DNA of 64,000 nt from Sipunculus nudus (GCA_026874595.1 CM049313.1:30748008-30812007), one strand, 5' to 3'; positions 1-12,177 are shown, numbered from the stretch's first letter. A program made the numbers and translations. The notes: generated by a model from the letters alone, not told the origin.

Positions 1-360
1 GGATTATATGAAGCAAGTTCATGGTAGACAAGGATGCAGTTGATTATATTAAATTAATTTAAATTTCCTGGTCTTTTCCAGGTGTTTAATTTGTTAGTTT
101 ATATTTATTACAAATTTTAAAAAATTTATTACAAAATGTCAAAAATTTAAAATATTACTCAGACAAGTGCTCATTAAAAATGTCAAAATGTTTGACTAAT
201 GACATTAAGACTCATGGCTGTATCAGCTGTTACATAATACTGGGTAAATAATCAAAATTTATATTACTGATTCCTTTATTTCACTTAGTAATATTAAACA
301 TTCCCAACTCCAGTTTGCTCCTTGAATATTATATTGGGTGTTTTGATCCTTGGGATATTT
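1..360. other. AT-rich sequence, no gene seen
   Basis: AT-rich DNA with no convincing coding frame or repeat boundary. It leads into a partial family B copy. Confidence 0.4.
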
Positions 361-493
361 TTAGCGACCTGTGAGCTTATGCGATGATGAGGCGTCTTGC
401 GGCATCTATACATGAACCCATACTATCTCAAAAACAGCAGAAGCTAGCATCATCAAACTTTTTGCAAATAATCAGTCATCTAAAAATACTTTT
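361..493 (+). repeat. Truncated family B copy
   Basis: Starts TTAGCGACCTGTGAGCTTAT, then the characteristic 'cccatactatctcaaaaacagcag' stretch, and is cut off by the next family B start at 494. It is a roughly 130-bp 5' fragment, with no coding potential. Confidence 0.6.
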
Positions 494-3326
494 TAGCGAA
501 CCTGTGAGCTTATGCGATGGTGCGGTGTCATCCGTCGTGTGTCCTGCGTCATCTGTACGTTAACCATTGCTATCTCAAAAACAGCAGGAGCTAGCATCAC
601 CAATTTTTTTGCAAATGATCAGTCATCCAAAAAAACTATATCGGATTTTGTTTATTTTTTTTCTAACAGCATTTTCTTAGATTTTATAGGAAAAAAGCTA
701 AAAAAGCTTTAAAAATCTTCTTCCCGAAACTGTCAAGCCAAATAGTCCAATATTTCACAGAAATGATCCCTGGAACAATCTTTCTCAGGTTTGTTCGAAT
801 GGTTCCAGTTTGATGATTTTTGGCAGAGTTACAGATGGTTGAACTTTGTTAACTGTGCAAAAAAGCATATTAAAATTTAAATCTCAGGAGCGGCTGGAGC
901 TATCATCACCAAATTTTATGCCAATGTTGGTCACATAGGTCATATCTGAAATTGAGGTATTGGTGGTGCCACCTGCATCGGCCTTTCTTGTACGGTGTCA
1001 TCAGTGCCTGTAACACACTGAGGGCTACAAAAAACTTCTTCTCTGAAACCATATGGCCAAAATGTTTAATATCACACAGAAATGATCCTAGGGTAGTGCT
1101 TTCTTAAGTTTGTTCAAATGGTCTCTTTTCAGTGACTTTTGGCCAAGTCATGGGAAGCTGAATTTAGTCATATGCCATAACAGCCCATTTTAGCTCAGTG
1201 GCTACAAAGATCTTCTTCTCAAAAACCACTGGGCCAAATTCGTAAAAAATCACACATTAATTATCCTCAGATGTTGATAATTTAAGTTTGTTCAAATGGT
1301 TTTGGTTCATTGTTTTTGGGTGAGTTATGGGAAGCTTAACTTAGCCATTTTGCTGTATTTTCTCATATGAGTTATAAACCTGCAAATTTTTTTTTGACTG
1401 AAGCCACTGAGGCCAGTTGTTTAATATTTTACAAGAATAATCCCCTGAATAATTCTTATAATAATTGTCTTTTATGGTTCCAAAGAATATATTTTGGCTG
1501 AATTATAAAGATTGAATTGAGTCATTTTACCATATATGTTAGCTGTGTGAAGCAGATCCATCTAGCCTGGAACCAGTTTATCAGCATCCGTTACATCATG
1601 CCTCTAGACATTTAGATTTCAGGTTATCTATGGTTAATATTGACAAGAATGTTTTTAAAAAGCTTTAAAAAATTGTAGATTTATGATTTTAGATATTCCT
1701 CATGCCAGGCAAAGTTTACAATCACATGTATACAGCTCTCTGTGGGTATATAAAGACGGCTGTACATGGATTATAAATAATTGGTATCCATATTCAACGT
1801 AATTCAAGATTTTGCCATCAGTGAGAGATGTATCTGTATTTTAATTTTGCATTCAATAGCATCTGTAGCAATATTTGGTGAACCTGTGAGCTAATGAGAT
1901 GGTGTGGCGGCGTCTGTCAACCGTCGTCTGTACACTAACCCATACTATTTGAAAAATGACTGAAGCTAGCATCATGAAATATTATGTAAAAAATAAGCCA
2001 TCTGAAAAACTCTGCATTTATTAGATTTTATAGAGAAAAAGTTAAAAATTCTTTAAAAATCTCCGCCTCTGAAATGGTCAAGCCAAATTGTTCAATATTT
2101 CACAGAAATAATCTTTTATACCATCTCTCTCAAGTTTGTTAGAATGGTACAAGTTTGGTGAATTTTGGCCAAGGTACAGGAAGCTGAACTTAGTCATCTG
2201 TCCAAAAAAGCATACTTAAATGATAATCAGAAACATCCTGAGCCATCATCACCAAATTTTATGCCAATGTTGGTCACATGAGTCATATATGAAATTCAGG
2301 TATTGGTGGCGCCACCTGCATTGACCTTTTTTGTACGGGGTCATTGGTCATCTGTACATTAACCCATATTTTCTCAGGAATAGCAGGAGCTACCATCCCC
2401 AGATTTTATGCAATAATCTGTCACATATCAAATGTTGTGGGATTCAGCTTATTTTTTTGCTATCTGCATTTACTTAGATTTTATAGGGAAAAAGCTGAAA
2501 AACCTTTAAAAGTCTACTTCTTGAAAACGGTCCAGCCAAATTGTTCAATCTTTTACAGAAATGATCCCAGAGGCAAGCCCTCTCAAGTTTGTTCAAATGG
2601 TTTGCATTTGATGAATTTTAGTGGAGTTTCACAAATTTGAACAGTCATTTGGCCAAGTAAGCATACTGACATAGTAATCTCAGAAATGACAGAAGCTAGC
2701 ATTACCAGGTATTGTGCAAATGTTGGTCACATTACTCATATTTGAAGTCGCAGATTTTGTGGTGCCACCTACATTGACCTGTTTAGCGAACCTGTGAGCT
2801 AATGCGATGGTGGCGTCGTCCGGCGTCAGGCGTCTGTACGTTAACCTATACTATCTTGAAAACGGCAAGAATTAGCATCATCAAATTTTATGCATAAAAT
2901 TAGTCATCAAAAAAACTATCGGATTTTGCTTATTTTTTGGCCAACTGCATTTTCTTAGATTTTATAGGGAAAAAGCGAAAAAAGCTTAAAAAATCTTCTT
3001 CTCCGAATCTGTTCAGCCAAATTGTCCAATATTTTACAGAAATGATTTCTGGAACAATCTCTCTCAAGTTTGTTCGAATGGTTTAAGTTCGGTGATTTTC
3101 GGCCAAGTTACAGGAGGTTGAACTTAGACATCTGTCCAAAAAAGCACACTAAAATTTCAGTCTCAGAAATGGCTAGAGATATCATCACCAAATTTTATGC
3201 CAATGTTTGTCACATATGTCATATCTGAAATTGAGGTATTGGTGGCGCCGTCTCAATTGATCTGTTTTTTACATGCGAAAATGTAATTTTAGACTCTTCT
3301 AGCTTATACACTGTTTTATGATGAAA

Positions 3327-3612
3327 CTGTTAAGCTGATTGGTTTAAACTTTACAAGAATTATTCTGTGGTAGGGTTCTGCCAGTTTTATAAGAATAGAT
3401 TGGGTAAATGCAGCTTTAAAAAAGTAGTGTAGCCAATTGAAAAAGGCTTTTTGTGTTTGAAAACAGATTTGACAACATGCCCAGTTTCAGCAGCCAAGTC
3501 AAGAGGTCACTCAGTACAACCAGGTGGGGTCCAGACATCACCATGGCAACTGACCTGGCTCTGTCTGGTGTCTAGACAATGTGTCTAGATGTCTAGACAC
3601 ATCGTCTAGACG
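3327..3612 (+). repeat. Family B internal segment with GTCTAGAC cluster, copy 1
   Basis: The segment running from 'gaaactgttaagctgattgg' to a cluster of TCTAGA/GTCTAGAC palindromes at 3570-3612 is repeated at 4744-5046 and 49382-49692. It is non-coding. Confidence 0.6.
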
Positions 3613-3680
3613 CAGAATGGCAAGATTAGAACTATTGGGCTATATATTTTAACTGTTTGAAAAGACTTGGTTTGCATTTT

Positions 3681-4747
3681 TAGTGAATCTGTGAGCTTAT
3701 GCAATGGTGTGGTGTCATCTGTCTTCCTTTGTCTGTCGTGTATCATAGCTATTTCAAAAAGGGCAGGAGCTAGCATCACATCTCTGCATTGGTTTGACTT
3801 ATCAACCTGAAATTTTGCATATGTATACATCCTGGAAAGCTTTTTTTGATTTTATGACAGGTTGTGCCACCTACATTCACTTTAAGGCTGCAGACATCCA
3901 GACTCATATCTTGGGAACCGTCCAAACGATTTGGCCAAAATTTTGCATGTTAATAGATCTCATATATCTCTTTATCATATGCAAAACTGATGGTGCCACC
4001 TGCAACCATTTTTGCACTGCGTCCATCTGTTCGTCTGCTTTGGGATAAAATCACTCATATCTTGGCAGTGGTTTGACTTATCCACCTGAAATTTTGCAGG
4101 TTTAGACATCCTGGACAGCTTTCTTGATTTTGTGGCAGGTGGCGCCACCTACATTTATGTTTACGTTGCAGACATTCAGACTTATATCTCAGGACTTGGT
4201 TTTTCATATCCCCCTGAAATTTTGCATGTGTATAGATCTCACTTAGCTCTATATCATACACAAGATTGGTGGTGCCTCCTGCCACCATCAGTTCTGCATA
4301 GCATCCTTCTGTTTGTCTGCTGTGGGATAAAATCACTCATATCTTAGTAGTGGTTTGACTTATCTTCCTAGAAATGTATACAACTTGGACAGCTTTCTGG
4401 ATTTTGTGGTAGGTGGCACAACTTACATACACATATCAGCTGCAGACATCCATGCTAATATGCAACACACCTCACTCTATTTCCCCTCGCCACTCAATCC
4501 ATGCCTCACTTCATCCGTCCCACTTTGATTTCGGCGGATACACGTGGTTGCTTGTCAACTACCGGTATTCTAGTTTTAAAATGTCCTAGTCCGAAACTTG
4601 CAGATCCCAAACGTCCTTTTTGCTGAAATCATAATGACTAATGAAGATATGCAGGACATAAGAGGATCATTATTAGATTTTAAAAATAAACCTCAATTCA
4701 TACTCCCTAATTTGCACAGGTTCGCATTAGGCCTGTAGGCCTTGTTT
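3681..4747 (+). repeat. Internal family B unit with partial 275-bp tandem repeats
   Basis: Starts TAGTGAATCTGTGAGC and runs to the 4747 terminus. It holds about three diverged units of the repeat that is better preserved at 49975-51200, with GGTGGCGCCACC at 4139-4150. It may be a shorter family B subtype (1.07 kb) nested in the larger copy. Confidence 0.5.
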
Positions 4748-5629
4748 AAGAAACTGTTAAGCTGATTAGTTTAAACTTAACAAAAATTGTTCTATGGTAT
4801 TCTGTCAGTTTTATAAGAATAGATTGGGTAAATGCAGCTTTAAAAAAGCAGTGTAGCCAATTGAAAAAGGCTTTCAGTGTTTGAAAACAGATTTGGCAGC
4901 ATGGCAAGTTTCAACATGTCAAGTCAAGAGGCCAAACAGTGCACCCAGGTGCAGTCCAGACCTTACCATGGCAACTGACCTGGCTCTGCCTGGTGTCCAG
5001 ATACAGTCTAGACGATGTGTCTAGACACATCTTCTAGACATCTAGAACCTGCCAACTGTGTCAGTTTTTACAATAGGTCAAGTTACGCTCTGTATCTATA
5101 AATAATTTTTGAAAGACTGCCAACTATTTCAGATTTGCCGACAGGTAAAGTTTCAGTTTGTAATAGCCAGTGGTTAGTTTCAGTCTGTAAGAGCCAGTGG
5201 TGCGGTTTCATGTGGCACATTAGGTACCCTTGACCTGGGGGGAAAGCTGAGCCTCCATTGTCAGGATGCATGAGTAGGTGTTACTCAATACCAAGACTAA
5301 AAGAGGAACTTGTTCTTAGATTTTATAGGGAAAAAACTAAAAAACATTTTAAAATATTCTTCTCCGAAACCATGCTGCCAAATTGTATGTTCATCTGTCC
5401 CAAAATCCCTCTCTGGCAAAAAGAACATATCCAAAATATCCTGACTGATACATCCTAGTTTTAAAATGTCCTAGTCCAAAACCTGCAGGTCCAAAACATC
5501 CATTTGGCTGAAATCATAATGACTAAGGTAGATATGCAGGACATGAGAGGATCAATTTTAAATTTTAAAAATAAACATTCATACTCCCAAACTTTGCACA
5601 GGTTTGCATTAGGACTGTTGGCCTTGTTA
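4748..5629 (+). repeat. Family B fragments, second 3' end
   Basis: 4748-5046 repeats the GTCTAGAC-cluster segment. 5305-5430 matches the family B interior ('ttagattttatagggaaaaa'). 5596-5629 is a diverged copy of the 3' end (GCACAGGTTTGCATTAGGAC then GGCCTTGTT). No gene seen. Confidence 0.5.
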
Positions 5630-6080
5630 TCATACACAAAACTGGTAGGGCCATCTGCAACTACTTTTGCATGGTGTCCACCTGTTAGTCTGTCTGGGGT
5701 AAATATCATGGTAACCAAGCAGTGGTTTGACTTATCCATCTGAAAATGTGCATACTTAATTAACTTATACATCTCAGGTAGATTGTTCATTGAGTTTGCA
5801 GGTTGCAACAACCATAAACATGTTTACATGACAGACACACGTACTAATATCTCATGACTTGTTTGATGTCTTGATGGTAATTTTGGATGGCTGGATTTTA
5901 CCTTGCTCTACGCGATCACCAGTCTGTCATTATCTTGTACTTAATTTGTCACCCCACATAACACTTCAATAGTGCTACGCACCTCACTCAATACACCATT
6001 ACAACTCAATCCAGCCCTCACTTTGTCTATACCATTCTGATTTCGGAAGATACACATAGTCACTTGTTAACTACCTGTAT
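5630..6080 (+). repeat. Family B-derived repeat fragment
   Basis: Carries 'gccatctgcaactacttttgc' and 'tgacttatccatctgaaaat', the diverged motifs of the 275-bp unit. The ORFs here are shadows in repeat DNA. Confidence 0.45.
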
Positions 6081-6794
6081 TCTAGTTTAAAGATGAGAAA
6101 TCTTTAATATTTAGCATGATGATATTGTGTATCCCGCATCCATCTGACAGACTGACAGTGTGTCTACCTGATTTTAAAAAGGGGAATTTCTAATCAATTT
6201 TACTGAATCATTTATTAAAGTTGATAACATTAAGCATGTTCTAGTATATTAAGTTGAAAATCTCTTTCCACTCCAGTGTACAAAACTTTTTAATAATAGT
6301 GATCCCAGGAGTGATCCAGAAGATACCATGTTGTGGCATTAAGGAATTTGTGAGTGATTTCCATTTAAAAAAATTTACCTTAAATAAAGTTAAAAATTTA
6401 TTATATAAAAATAATTTAATGTATGAGTGTGCACATTTTGACATTATATCAGCTATATTAAGGATAAATAATGATGCAACTTTTAATTCTGAATCATCTT
6501 ATATTTTCAGATAAATGATAAAAAAAGGTCTAATGCAAAAAGTATTTATTATTTTCCCTGCTTCAGCATGTATAATCATTGTGGGTGCCCAAGCAATATC
6601 AGTTGTGTTTGGAACCAAAAGAAAGGAGACTATACATGAAGGACAGACCTACTAAAGATATTGCCAAATGGCTGTAGCATTTGGGTTTACAAGTGCAACA
6701 ATATAAACAAATAAACTAAACTGTATGCCAGAATTTGTTAAACTTATATCATAGGCAAATTCAGCTGAGCATCATTACCCATGGTTCCCTTGTT
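6081..6794 (+). mobile_element. Family A element, 3' part
   Basis: The segment is homologous to about 32390-33812 ('caaaactttttaata', 'gatgccatgttgtggcatta'). It ends TCAGCTGAGC (6761-6770), then a degraded CCCATGG palindrome, then CTTGTT, which is the family A 3' terminus. No 5' end is seen upstream, so the copy is truncated or interrupted. Confidence 0.55.
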
Positions 6795-6924
6795 ACTTCT
6801 TGTATCCTTTCTTTCAGATGTAACATTTCTGTTAATTATAGGTTATAGTTTGTAATGTTATGAACATCAGCTGAGAACCCTAATTCAGGAATCCCCTGTT
6901 AACTATTCTGTTCTTCTTATTCAG
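6795..6924 (+). other. Possible intron end before candidate exon
   Basis: Not repeated elsewhere in the window. It ends in a pyrimidine-rich tract and TTCTTCTTATTCAG (AG at 6923-6924), a good splice acceptor, directly before an open frame. Confidence 0.35.
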
Positions 6925-7124
6925 AAACACCAAGGAAATGGCACAGGAAAGGGAAGACATTACTAGAACAAGAGCAGGCTGCAAAGAATAACCGTAAAAT
7001 TACAGACATGCTTCCTATGAAAAAGAAAAAATTTCTCAAGAGGACTCGGGACAGTGAGTGTGGACACCTTGAGGATGGACCCCAGATGTCTGCAAAGAAG
7101 AGGCTATTTTGTGATGGGGACTAG
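6925..7124 (+). CDS. Candidate terminal coding exon of an unidentified host gene
   Basis: I do not recognise this gene. After the acceptor at 6923-6924 comes a frame of 65 codons (two leading bases complete the previous codon) ending in TAG at 7122-7124. It starts TPRKWHRKGKTLLEQEQ and has a very basic, hydrophilic composition, with NNRKITDMLP, then a KKKKF cluster and a C-terminal AKKRLF. The lysine/arginine clusters look like a nuclear-protein tail, and RKITDML loosely recalls a PIP-box-like peptide; both are inference. It has no ATG-initiated ORF, as expected for an internal or terminal exon. The surrounding 330 bp is the least repetitive DNA in this part of the window. The first exons would lie outside the window or beyond the inserted repeats. 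It could also be a relic of a transposon-encoded protein. Confidence 0.35.
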
Positions 7125-7360
7125 TTAGAGTTCATGGTTAATGACACTTTAAGATGAACTAGTTTATGAAAGCATAAAAATTGCTGATACATGTTTTATG
7201 GCTGCATTTAAGAAATGTGAACATATTCCAGTTAAATTTCTGCACCAAAAAATGGGGAATATAACCCACTTTTATCTCCACAGAAATGTGAATATAACCA
7301 ACATCTTATCTCATTTTATATAAACCAGTTTTATATCTATACACTAAAGAAGTGTAAATT
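7125..7360 (+). repeat. Short local tandem repeat flanking an insertion
   Basis: The stretch 'ataaaccagttttatat..cactaaagaa.tgtaaat' at 7320-7359 recurs at 8472-8511 on the other side of the 7361-8446 element. This makes a two-copy local repeat split by that element. It follows the stop of the candidate exon, so it could hold its 3' UTR. Confidence 0.45.
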
Positions 7361-8446
7361 TGTCTCTCCCCCCCCCCCCCCCCCCCCACAAGGGGAGACG
7401 TTTTCAGTGCCATCATCTGTTGTTGTAAGTCATCGTCTGTAGGATATATTGTGAAAGCCATAACTTTTGAAGAGCTGCATATTTTCCTACCAAATTTGAC
7501 ACTCTGATTGTTCCAACCAAAATCTTGGACCAGTTCGAAACCCAGTGACCTTGACCTTCATCTTCAAGGTCAAATCTGCCGAAATGTAAAATATTTGTGA
7601 ATCCCATAACTTCTGAAGCTTTTCACATTTTGTCCTCAAATTTGGTACACAAATTGTTCCTACCAAGAGTTTGAAACCTGGTGACCTTGACCAGGTTTTT
7701 CAAGGTCAAATTGCCCAAAATTTAGTTATTGTCTTGTGAATCCAATAACTTTTGAAGGGCAGCATATTTTTTCCAAAATTTTAAACACTTATTGTTCCTA
7801 CCAAAATCTCAGAGGAGATTGAAACCTGTTGACCTTAACTTTCATCTTCAAGGTCAAATATGTCAAAATGTAAAATTTTTGTGAACCCCATAACTTTTGA
7901 AGTATTTCACATTTTGTCCTAAAATTTGGTACACCAAATGTTCCTACCAAGTTCTTGGACAAGTCCGAAACCCAGTGACCTTGTCCAGGATCTTCAAGAT
8001 CAAAATCGGCACAATTATAGTTATTGTCTTGTTAACTCGATTTCTTTTGAAGGGCTGCATATTTTCCTCCCTAAATGTTAAACACATTGTTCCTACCAAA
8101 ATCCCGAAGGAGTTTGAAAACCAGTGACCTTGACCTTTATCTTCAAGGTCAAATTATTGCAATTCTAGAATCATTGTTTGGTGATAGTGCATATTTTATC
8201 CCTAATGTTTTGGCCCCAAAAACTTAGAAGTGCTGAAGAATTTTCTTCAAATTTCACACTTTAGTTCTTTCTGCCAAAATTTCACTGAAGTTTGAAAAGT
8301 GGTGACCTTGACCTTCAAAGTAAAATCTGCTGGAATCTAGAATCATTGTTTTGAGATAAAGTATATTTTACCCCTAATGTTTTGGCATGGCCCATAGGGG
8401 GAGACATATATCTGTTTTTGTGCTGCAAAAACAAAGCCATTCTAGT
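7361..8446 (+). mobile_element. Helitron-like non-autonomous element with 145-bp internal repeats
   Basis: 5' end: TGTCTCTC followed by a 20-nt C tract (7368-7387) and GGGGAGAC, an inverted-repeat start. 3' end: hairpin TGTTTTTG/CAAAAACA (8413-8420, 8426-8433), 8 nt, then CTAG (8442-8445) and T. A 3' hairpin followed by CTAG is the usual Helitron end. The interior is about six diverged units spaced 136-177 bp, each with TGACCTTGACC (7544, 7680, 7830, 7974, 8123, 8300). No Rep/helicase ORF is present. The 5' boundary is uncertain by a few bases. Confidence 0.45.
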
Positions 8447-8536
8447 TATACCAGATTTTATTTGCATTAAGAGATGAACTTATAAACCAGTTTTATATTC
8501 ACACTAAAGAAATGTAAATATATACCAGATATTTCT
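8447..8536 (+). repeat. Second half of the split local repeat
   Basis: Contains the second 'ataaaccagttttatat' unit with 'gtaaatatataccagat' at 8506-8522, which acts as an unfilled version of the insertion site used by the preceding element. Confidence 0.45.
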
Positions 8537-8896
8537 TAGCTCAGCTGATGGAAAGTCATCCAGGCTATGATGATTGACCTCTGTGTACCAGGCACCAATC
8601 ATAACCTTTGTACCTTTAAACTTCTAACTTAAAATTCTGTGAGGTCCTTGGGAAATCTCCTTGAAAACCCATAATTAGCTCTTATTGACCTATATTCTTC
8701 TAGTTATGGGGCAGAAAATGTTTTTAAGCCTTTTGAAAGAACTGTTTTCATATGTAACAGAGTTTTGCCATAAAACTTGGCCGAACTGCAGAAGTAAGGC
8801 CATTGGACCTGCTAATAAAGATCAGAATTATAATAAACTGTAAGGTCTTCATCACTGTATATGACATGTCATAACCTTCACGTTTACTGTCATATA
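8537..8896 (+). repeat. Family A-like 5' fragment and unassigned sequence
   Basis: TAGCTCAGCTGA at 8537 plus a partner arm forms the family A 5' hairpin, but no matching 3' end follows before the satellite. No coding frame seen. Confidence 0.4.
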
Positions 8897-8920
8897 GGCG
8901 GGGAACTGTCGGCTTTTCCC
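8897..8920 (-). other. Satellite boundary box (reverse orientation)
   Basis: GGCGGGGAACTGTCGG at 8897-8912 is the exact reverse complement of the box that closes the S2 array at 48166-48180 and recurs inside S2 arrays (for example near 34900 and 38085). It lies immediately before satellite S1. Confidence 0.6.
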
Positions 8921-9770
8921 TGTTGAAGCATGAGTATCTAGCAAACTTGCGCGAGTGTCAATCAGATTTTGAATCCTCACTGCAAAACTTGCTATACGCA
9001 ATTATTGCAAACTTGCTAGCAATTTGCCAGCAATTTTGCAACTTTCTCACTCATCCTGTTTTGACCGTCCCCATCACGCAATTTGCTAGCAATTTAGCAA
9101 CTTTGCCATCCTCCATGTAACAGCCGTCCCCATAACGCAATTTGCTAGCAATTTGCTCGCAATTTTGCAACTTCTCACTCATCCTGTTTTGACCGTCCCC
9201 AACACGCAATTTGCTAGCAATTTAGCAACTTTCCCATCCTCCATGTAACAGCCGTCCCCATAACGCAATTTGCTAGCAATTTGCTCGCAATTTTGCAACT
9301 TTCTCACTCATCCTGTAATGACCGTCCCCATCACGCAATTTGCTAGCAATTTAGCAACTTTGCCATCCTCCATGTAACAGCCATCCCCATAACGCAACTT
9401 GCCAGCAATTTGCTCTCAATTTTGCAACTTTCTCACTCATCCTGTTTTACCGTCCCCATCACGCAATTTGCTAGCAATTCAGCAACTTTGCCATCCTCCA
9501 TGTAACAGCCGTCCCCATAACGCAATTTGCTCGCAATTTTGCAACTTTCTCACTCATCCTGTTTTGACCATCCCCATCACGCAATTTGCTAGCAATTTAG
9601 CAACTTTGCCATCCTCCATGTAACAGCCGTCCCCATACCGCAATTTGCTAGCAATTTGCTCGCAATTTTGCAACTTTCACGCCCTCCCTGTGATTGCCGT
9701 TCCCATCACGCAATTTGCTAGCAATTAGCAACTTTACCATCCTCCTTGTAACAGCCGTCCCCATCACGTT

Positions 9771-9835
9771 GACTGGTACCCCGCTCTATTATGGCACCGC
9801 TGCTCTGAGGGCCATAATAGAGTAGGGTACCAGTC
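9771..9835. mobile_element. 65-bp hairpin element (GACTGGTACCC family), copy 1
   Basis: Nearly perfect inverted repeat: GACTGGTACCC..CTCTATTATGGC at the left and GCCATAATAGAG..GGGTACCAGTC at the right, around a loop of about a dozen bases. It interrupts satellite S1. Related copies lie at 12093, 19801 and 21245. Confidence 0.7.
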
Positions 9836-10186
9836 TACCGATCATGCAATTTGCTAGCAATTTTCTCGCAATTTTGCAACTTTCTCACCCTCCCTGTGAT
9901 GGTCGCCCTCATCACTCAATTCTCAAACAATTTAGCAACTTTGCCATCCTTCTTGTAATGACCGTCGCCATGACGCCATTTGCTAGCAATTTGCTCATCC
10001 TCCCCGAACAATGTTACCGTCTCAATCTCGGAATTTGCTATCAATTTACGTGCAATTTTGCAACTTTGTCATATTCATTTTTATAGGCGAAACCCATCAC
10101 GCAAATTGCTAGCATTTTAGAAAATTGCCCCCCTTCCCACAGCCGTTCCATCTTACAATTCGCTAGCATTTTTGCAACTTTGTTAA

Positions 10187-10232
10187 CCCCCCCCCCCCCA
10201 CACACACACACACACATACACACACAGCCGTC
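10187..10232 (+). repeat. (C)n(CA)n microsatellite
   Basis: C13 at 10187-10199 followed by a CA run with one interruption, within the decayed end of S1. Confidence 0.9.
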
Positions 10233-10330
10233 CGCATCTGGCAATTTGCTATCAAATTGCCAGCAATTCAGCATTTCTGTCACCCTCCTTGTATCAGCCG
10301 TCCCCACCACGCAATTACTCAGGCACCCCC

Positions 10331-10472
10331 CGCGTCACTTTAAACCCCCCCCCCCCCCCCCCCGCGTCAAACGTTTTTATTACCCAAGGGTCACATGGTA
10401 ATCTGGTGACATACTTGATCCCTACTAACAAAAATCCATGACTCTCGCGTCGGCAAGTTTACCTGCGAATCA
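10331..10472. other. Short unassigned spacer with C tract
   Basis: C tract at 10345-10363. Otherwise single-copy in the window; no gene seen. Confidence 0.4.
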
Positions 10473-11717
10473 TAGTGTGCCCAATTTTACCAATGAAAAT
10501 ACTTAAACATTAAAAATTTTCCCAAAACTTTTTGACCAATAAGACCCCCACAATCATTTATGTTTCCCACGTATATTTCCGTCTATGTGGACTCTTTTCT
10601 TTAACGGCCGCTACGCGGCGCCAGTCTTCATAGCTGACGATGCGTCGCTCGGTTTTCCGTAGAAGCGTTTAGGCCTATAAATCTTTCAACAATACCTGGA
10701 ATTGCTCTAATTTCTGTGTGCTAGAATTCGAATGTTAAATTTTCTTCCCAAAAAGAGAAATTATATGCGTATTTCCCCTATTGCCATGCTACGTGACCGT
10801 TCGGCCAGATTAAAAACATGGCTGAAACGGGGCCGGTCGGCAAAAATCGATTTTTAATCAAACTCAAGTTGTACTTCTTATGCATTAAAATTGAAATAAG
10901 AAATATCAACAAAGATCATATTGGACTTAAAGAAATATCTTGTGTAATTATTTATTAAACGATCTCGGATCTTGTTCTGGTAACGCATAATCATAATGCA
11001 TTCCGATGGGGAATCTCCCCCCCCCCCCCCCCCCCCCCATGTAACGGCTAGCTATCGGCGGGCCCCGCATGTTCCGGCTTCCAGTGCGATATTTTAACAC
11101 CCATAAATAATGTTTTGTAATATGCTTTGAATGTTGATATTACACGTAAAAGATATTAAATGTTACATATTTCGAGCATTCTTCCTCAATTTTGACATTA
11201 TTTCATATTTTAGCGTTACTTGTCATTTCCGTGTCAGTGCCTGAGAAATAATTTATGACATTTTCAGCTGTTTTTCCCGAAAAAAAAAGAAATAAAAAGC
11301 GGCATTTTCCAAATCAAAGCGCCAAATATCAGCAAATATAATACAATAAAATGTATTGGCTCAATACAATACATGCATTGTATATGGAGCACTAGTGAAC
11401 ATGGCTGCATGAGCATCTTAATAATACATTTGCGACGGAACTTGCATACATGATCACAGTTACACAACCTGAGTGCACATAGGACTAGAACATTTCATAA
11501 AAAAAATCAGTATTTGTGCAGCTTGTTTCCACTAAAAAAATGATGTAAACATTAATAAACATATCCCAGCTGGCCATCAACTGGTTTGTTGATGCTGATA
11601 CATTACTATAATAATTATCATGTTACCTGAGGTTCCGCAGTTGCCCATACAGAAATTCGAAACCAGGGGCGCGTTAATATATAGGGTTACCCTTTCATTA
11701 GTATCATGCAGTATATT

Positions 11718-11860
11718 ATACTGTGGATTCAGAAAATATCGTGGTTTTTAAATTTCGTGGTTTTGAACTGAAACACTATTCGTTGGGTTAGAATTTCGTG
11801 GATTAATAGTTCCTAGTCAGGCAATGTATTCAAAATTAATATTCCGTGAACAGACGTGAA
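11718..11860 (+). repeat. CGTGG-type dispersed repeat
   Basis: TATACTGTGGATTCAGAAAA, then repeated TTTCGTGG and CGTTGGGTTAGAATTTCG. A reverse-oriented copy is at 21378-21462. This motif set recalls an abundant molluscan dispersed repeat (from memory). Confidence 0.5.
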
Positions 11861-12092
11861 ATTAAGCAAAAGATCAGTGTTTTGCTTATGTTAAAAAATA
11901 CGCAGTCCCGGTACAAGCGATAGGCTCAATGACACAAATGACAAATATATCGGCTGACTTATCTGAAATTTGTTGGGCGAAGAAAAAGAGTGTCTACTCT
12001 GAAATCAAGGACAGTCCGACAAGCTGTCCTCGGAATTTTATTGCCCTGTCGTATTGTCCCGGCGGTGATCGGCTTTTGATCTCCTCTTCCTA

Positions 12093-12177
12093 GACTGGTA
12101 CCCTGCACTATTATGGCCCTCACCAAGCATAGATTGGCCATGAGCAGCGGTGCCATAATAGAGCGGTGGTGCCAGAC
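12093..12177. mobile_element. 85-bp hairpin element, copy 2
   Basis: GACTGGTACCCTGCACTATT pairs with the right arm ending GTGCCAGAC; the loop contains AAGCATAGATTGGCCATGAG. It lies inside the 2.25-kb unit, so it is older than the tandem duplication. Confidence 0.65.

Larger units (their letters stand above)
494..4747 (+). mobile_element. Family B dispersed element, composite copy (4.25 kb)
   Basis: The left end is T-run + TAGCGAACCTGTGAGC. The right end is GCACAGGTTCGC (4714-4725), then the hairpin AGGCCTGTAGGCCT (4729-4742), then CTTGTTT. The 11-bp arms GCGAACCTGTG and CACAGGTTCGC are perfect inverted repeats. The start-like sequence recurs inside at 1877, 2783 and 3681, so the copy is either internally repetitive or nested. 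No ORF longer than about 100 codons looks real, so it is non-autonomous. The same internal order occurs at 25398-30560 and 54281-55831. Boundaries are supported by junctions in satellite S2 at 25398 and 33987. Confidence 0.6.
8930..10330 (+). repeat. Satellite S1, ~128-bp tandem repeat (two ~64-bp half units)
   Basis: The phrase 'cacgcaatttgctagcaa' recurs at 9075, 9203, 9332, 9460, 9578 and 9707, spacings 128, 129, 128, 118, 129. Each unit is two related halves alternating 'ctcactcatcctgttttgac' and 'catcctccatgtaacagc'. The core is AATTTGCTAGCAATTT. Units decay after 9840. The translated frames here are artefacts of the repeat. Confidence 0.9.

Noticed and set aside
8923-10401. Frames of 65-89 codons in satellite S1
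   Set aside because: They follow the 128-bp unit and repeat the same peptide; composition reflects the DNA repeat.
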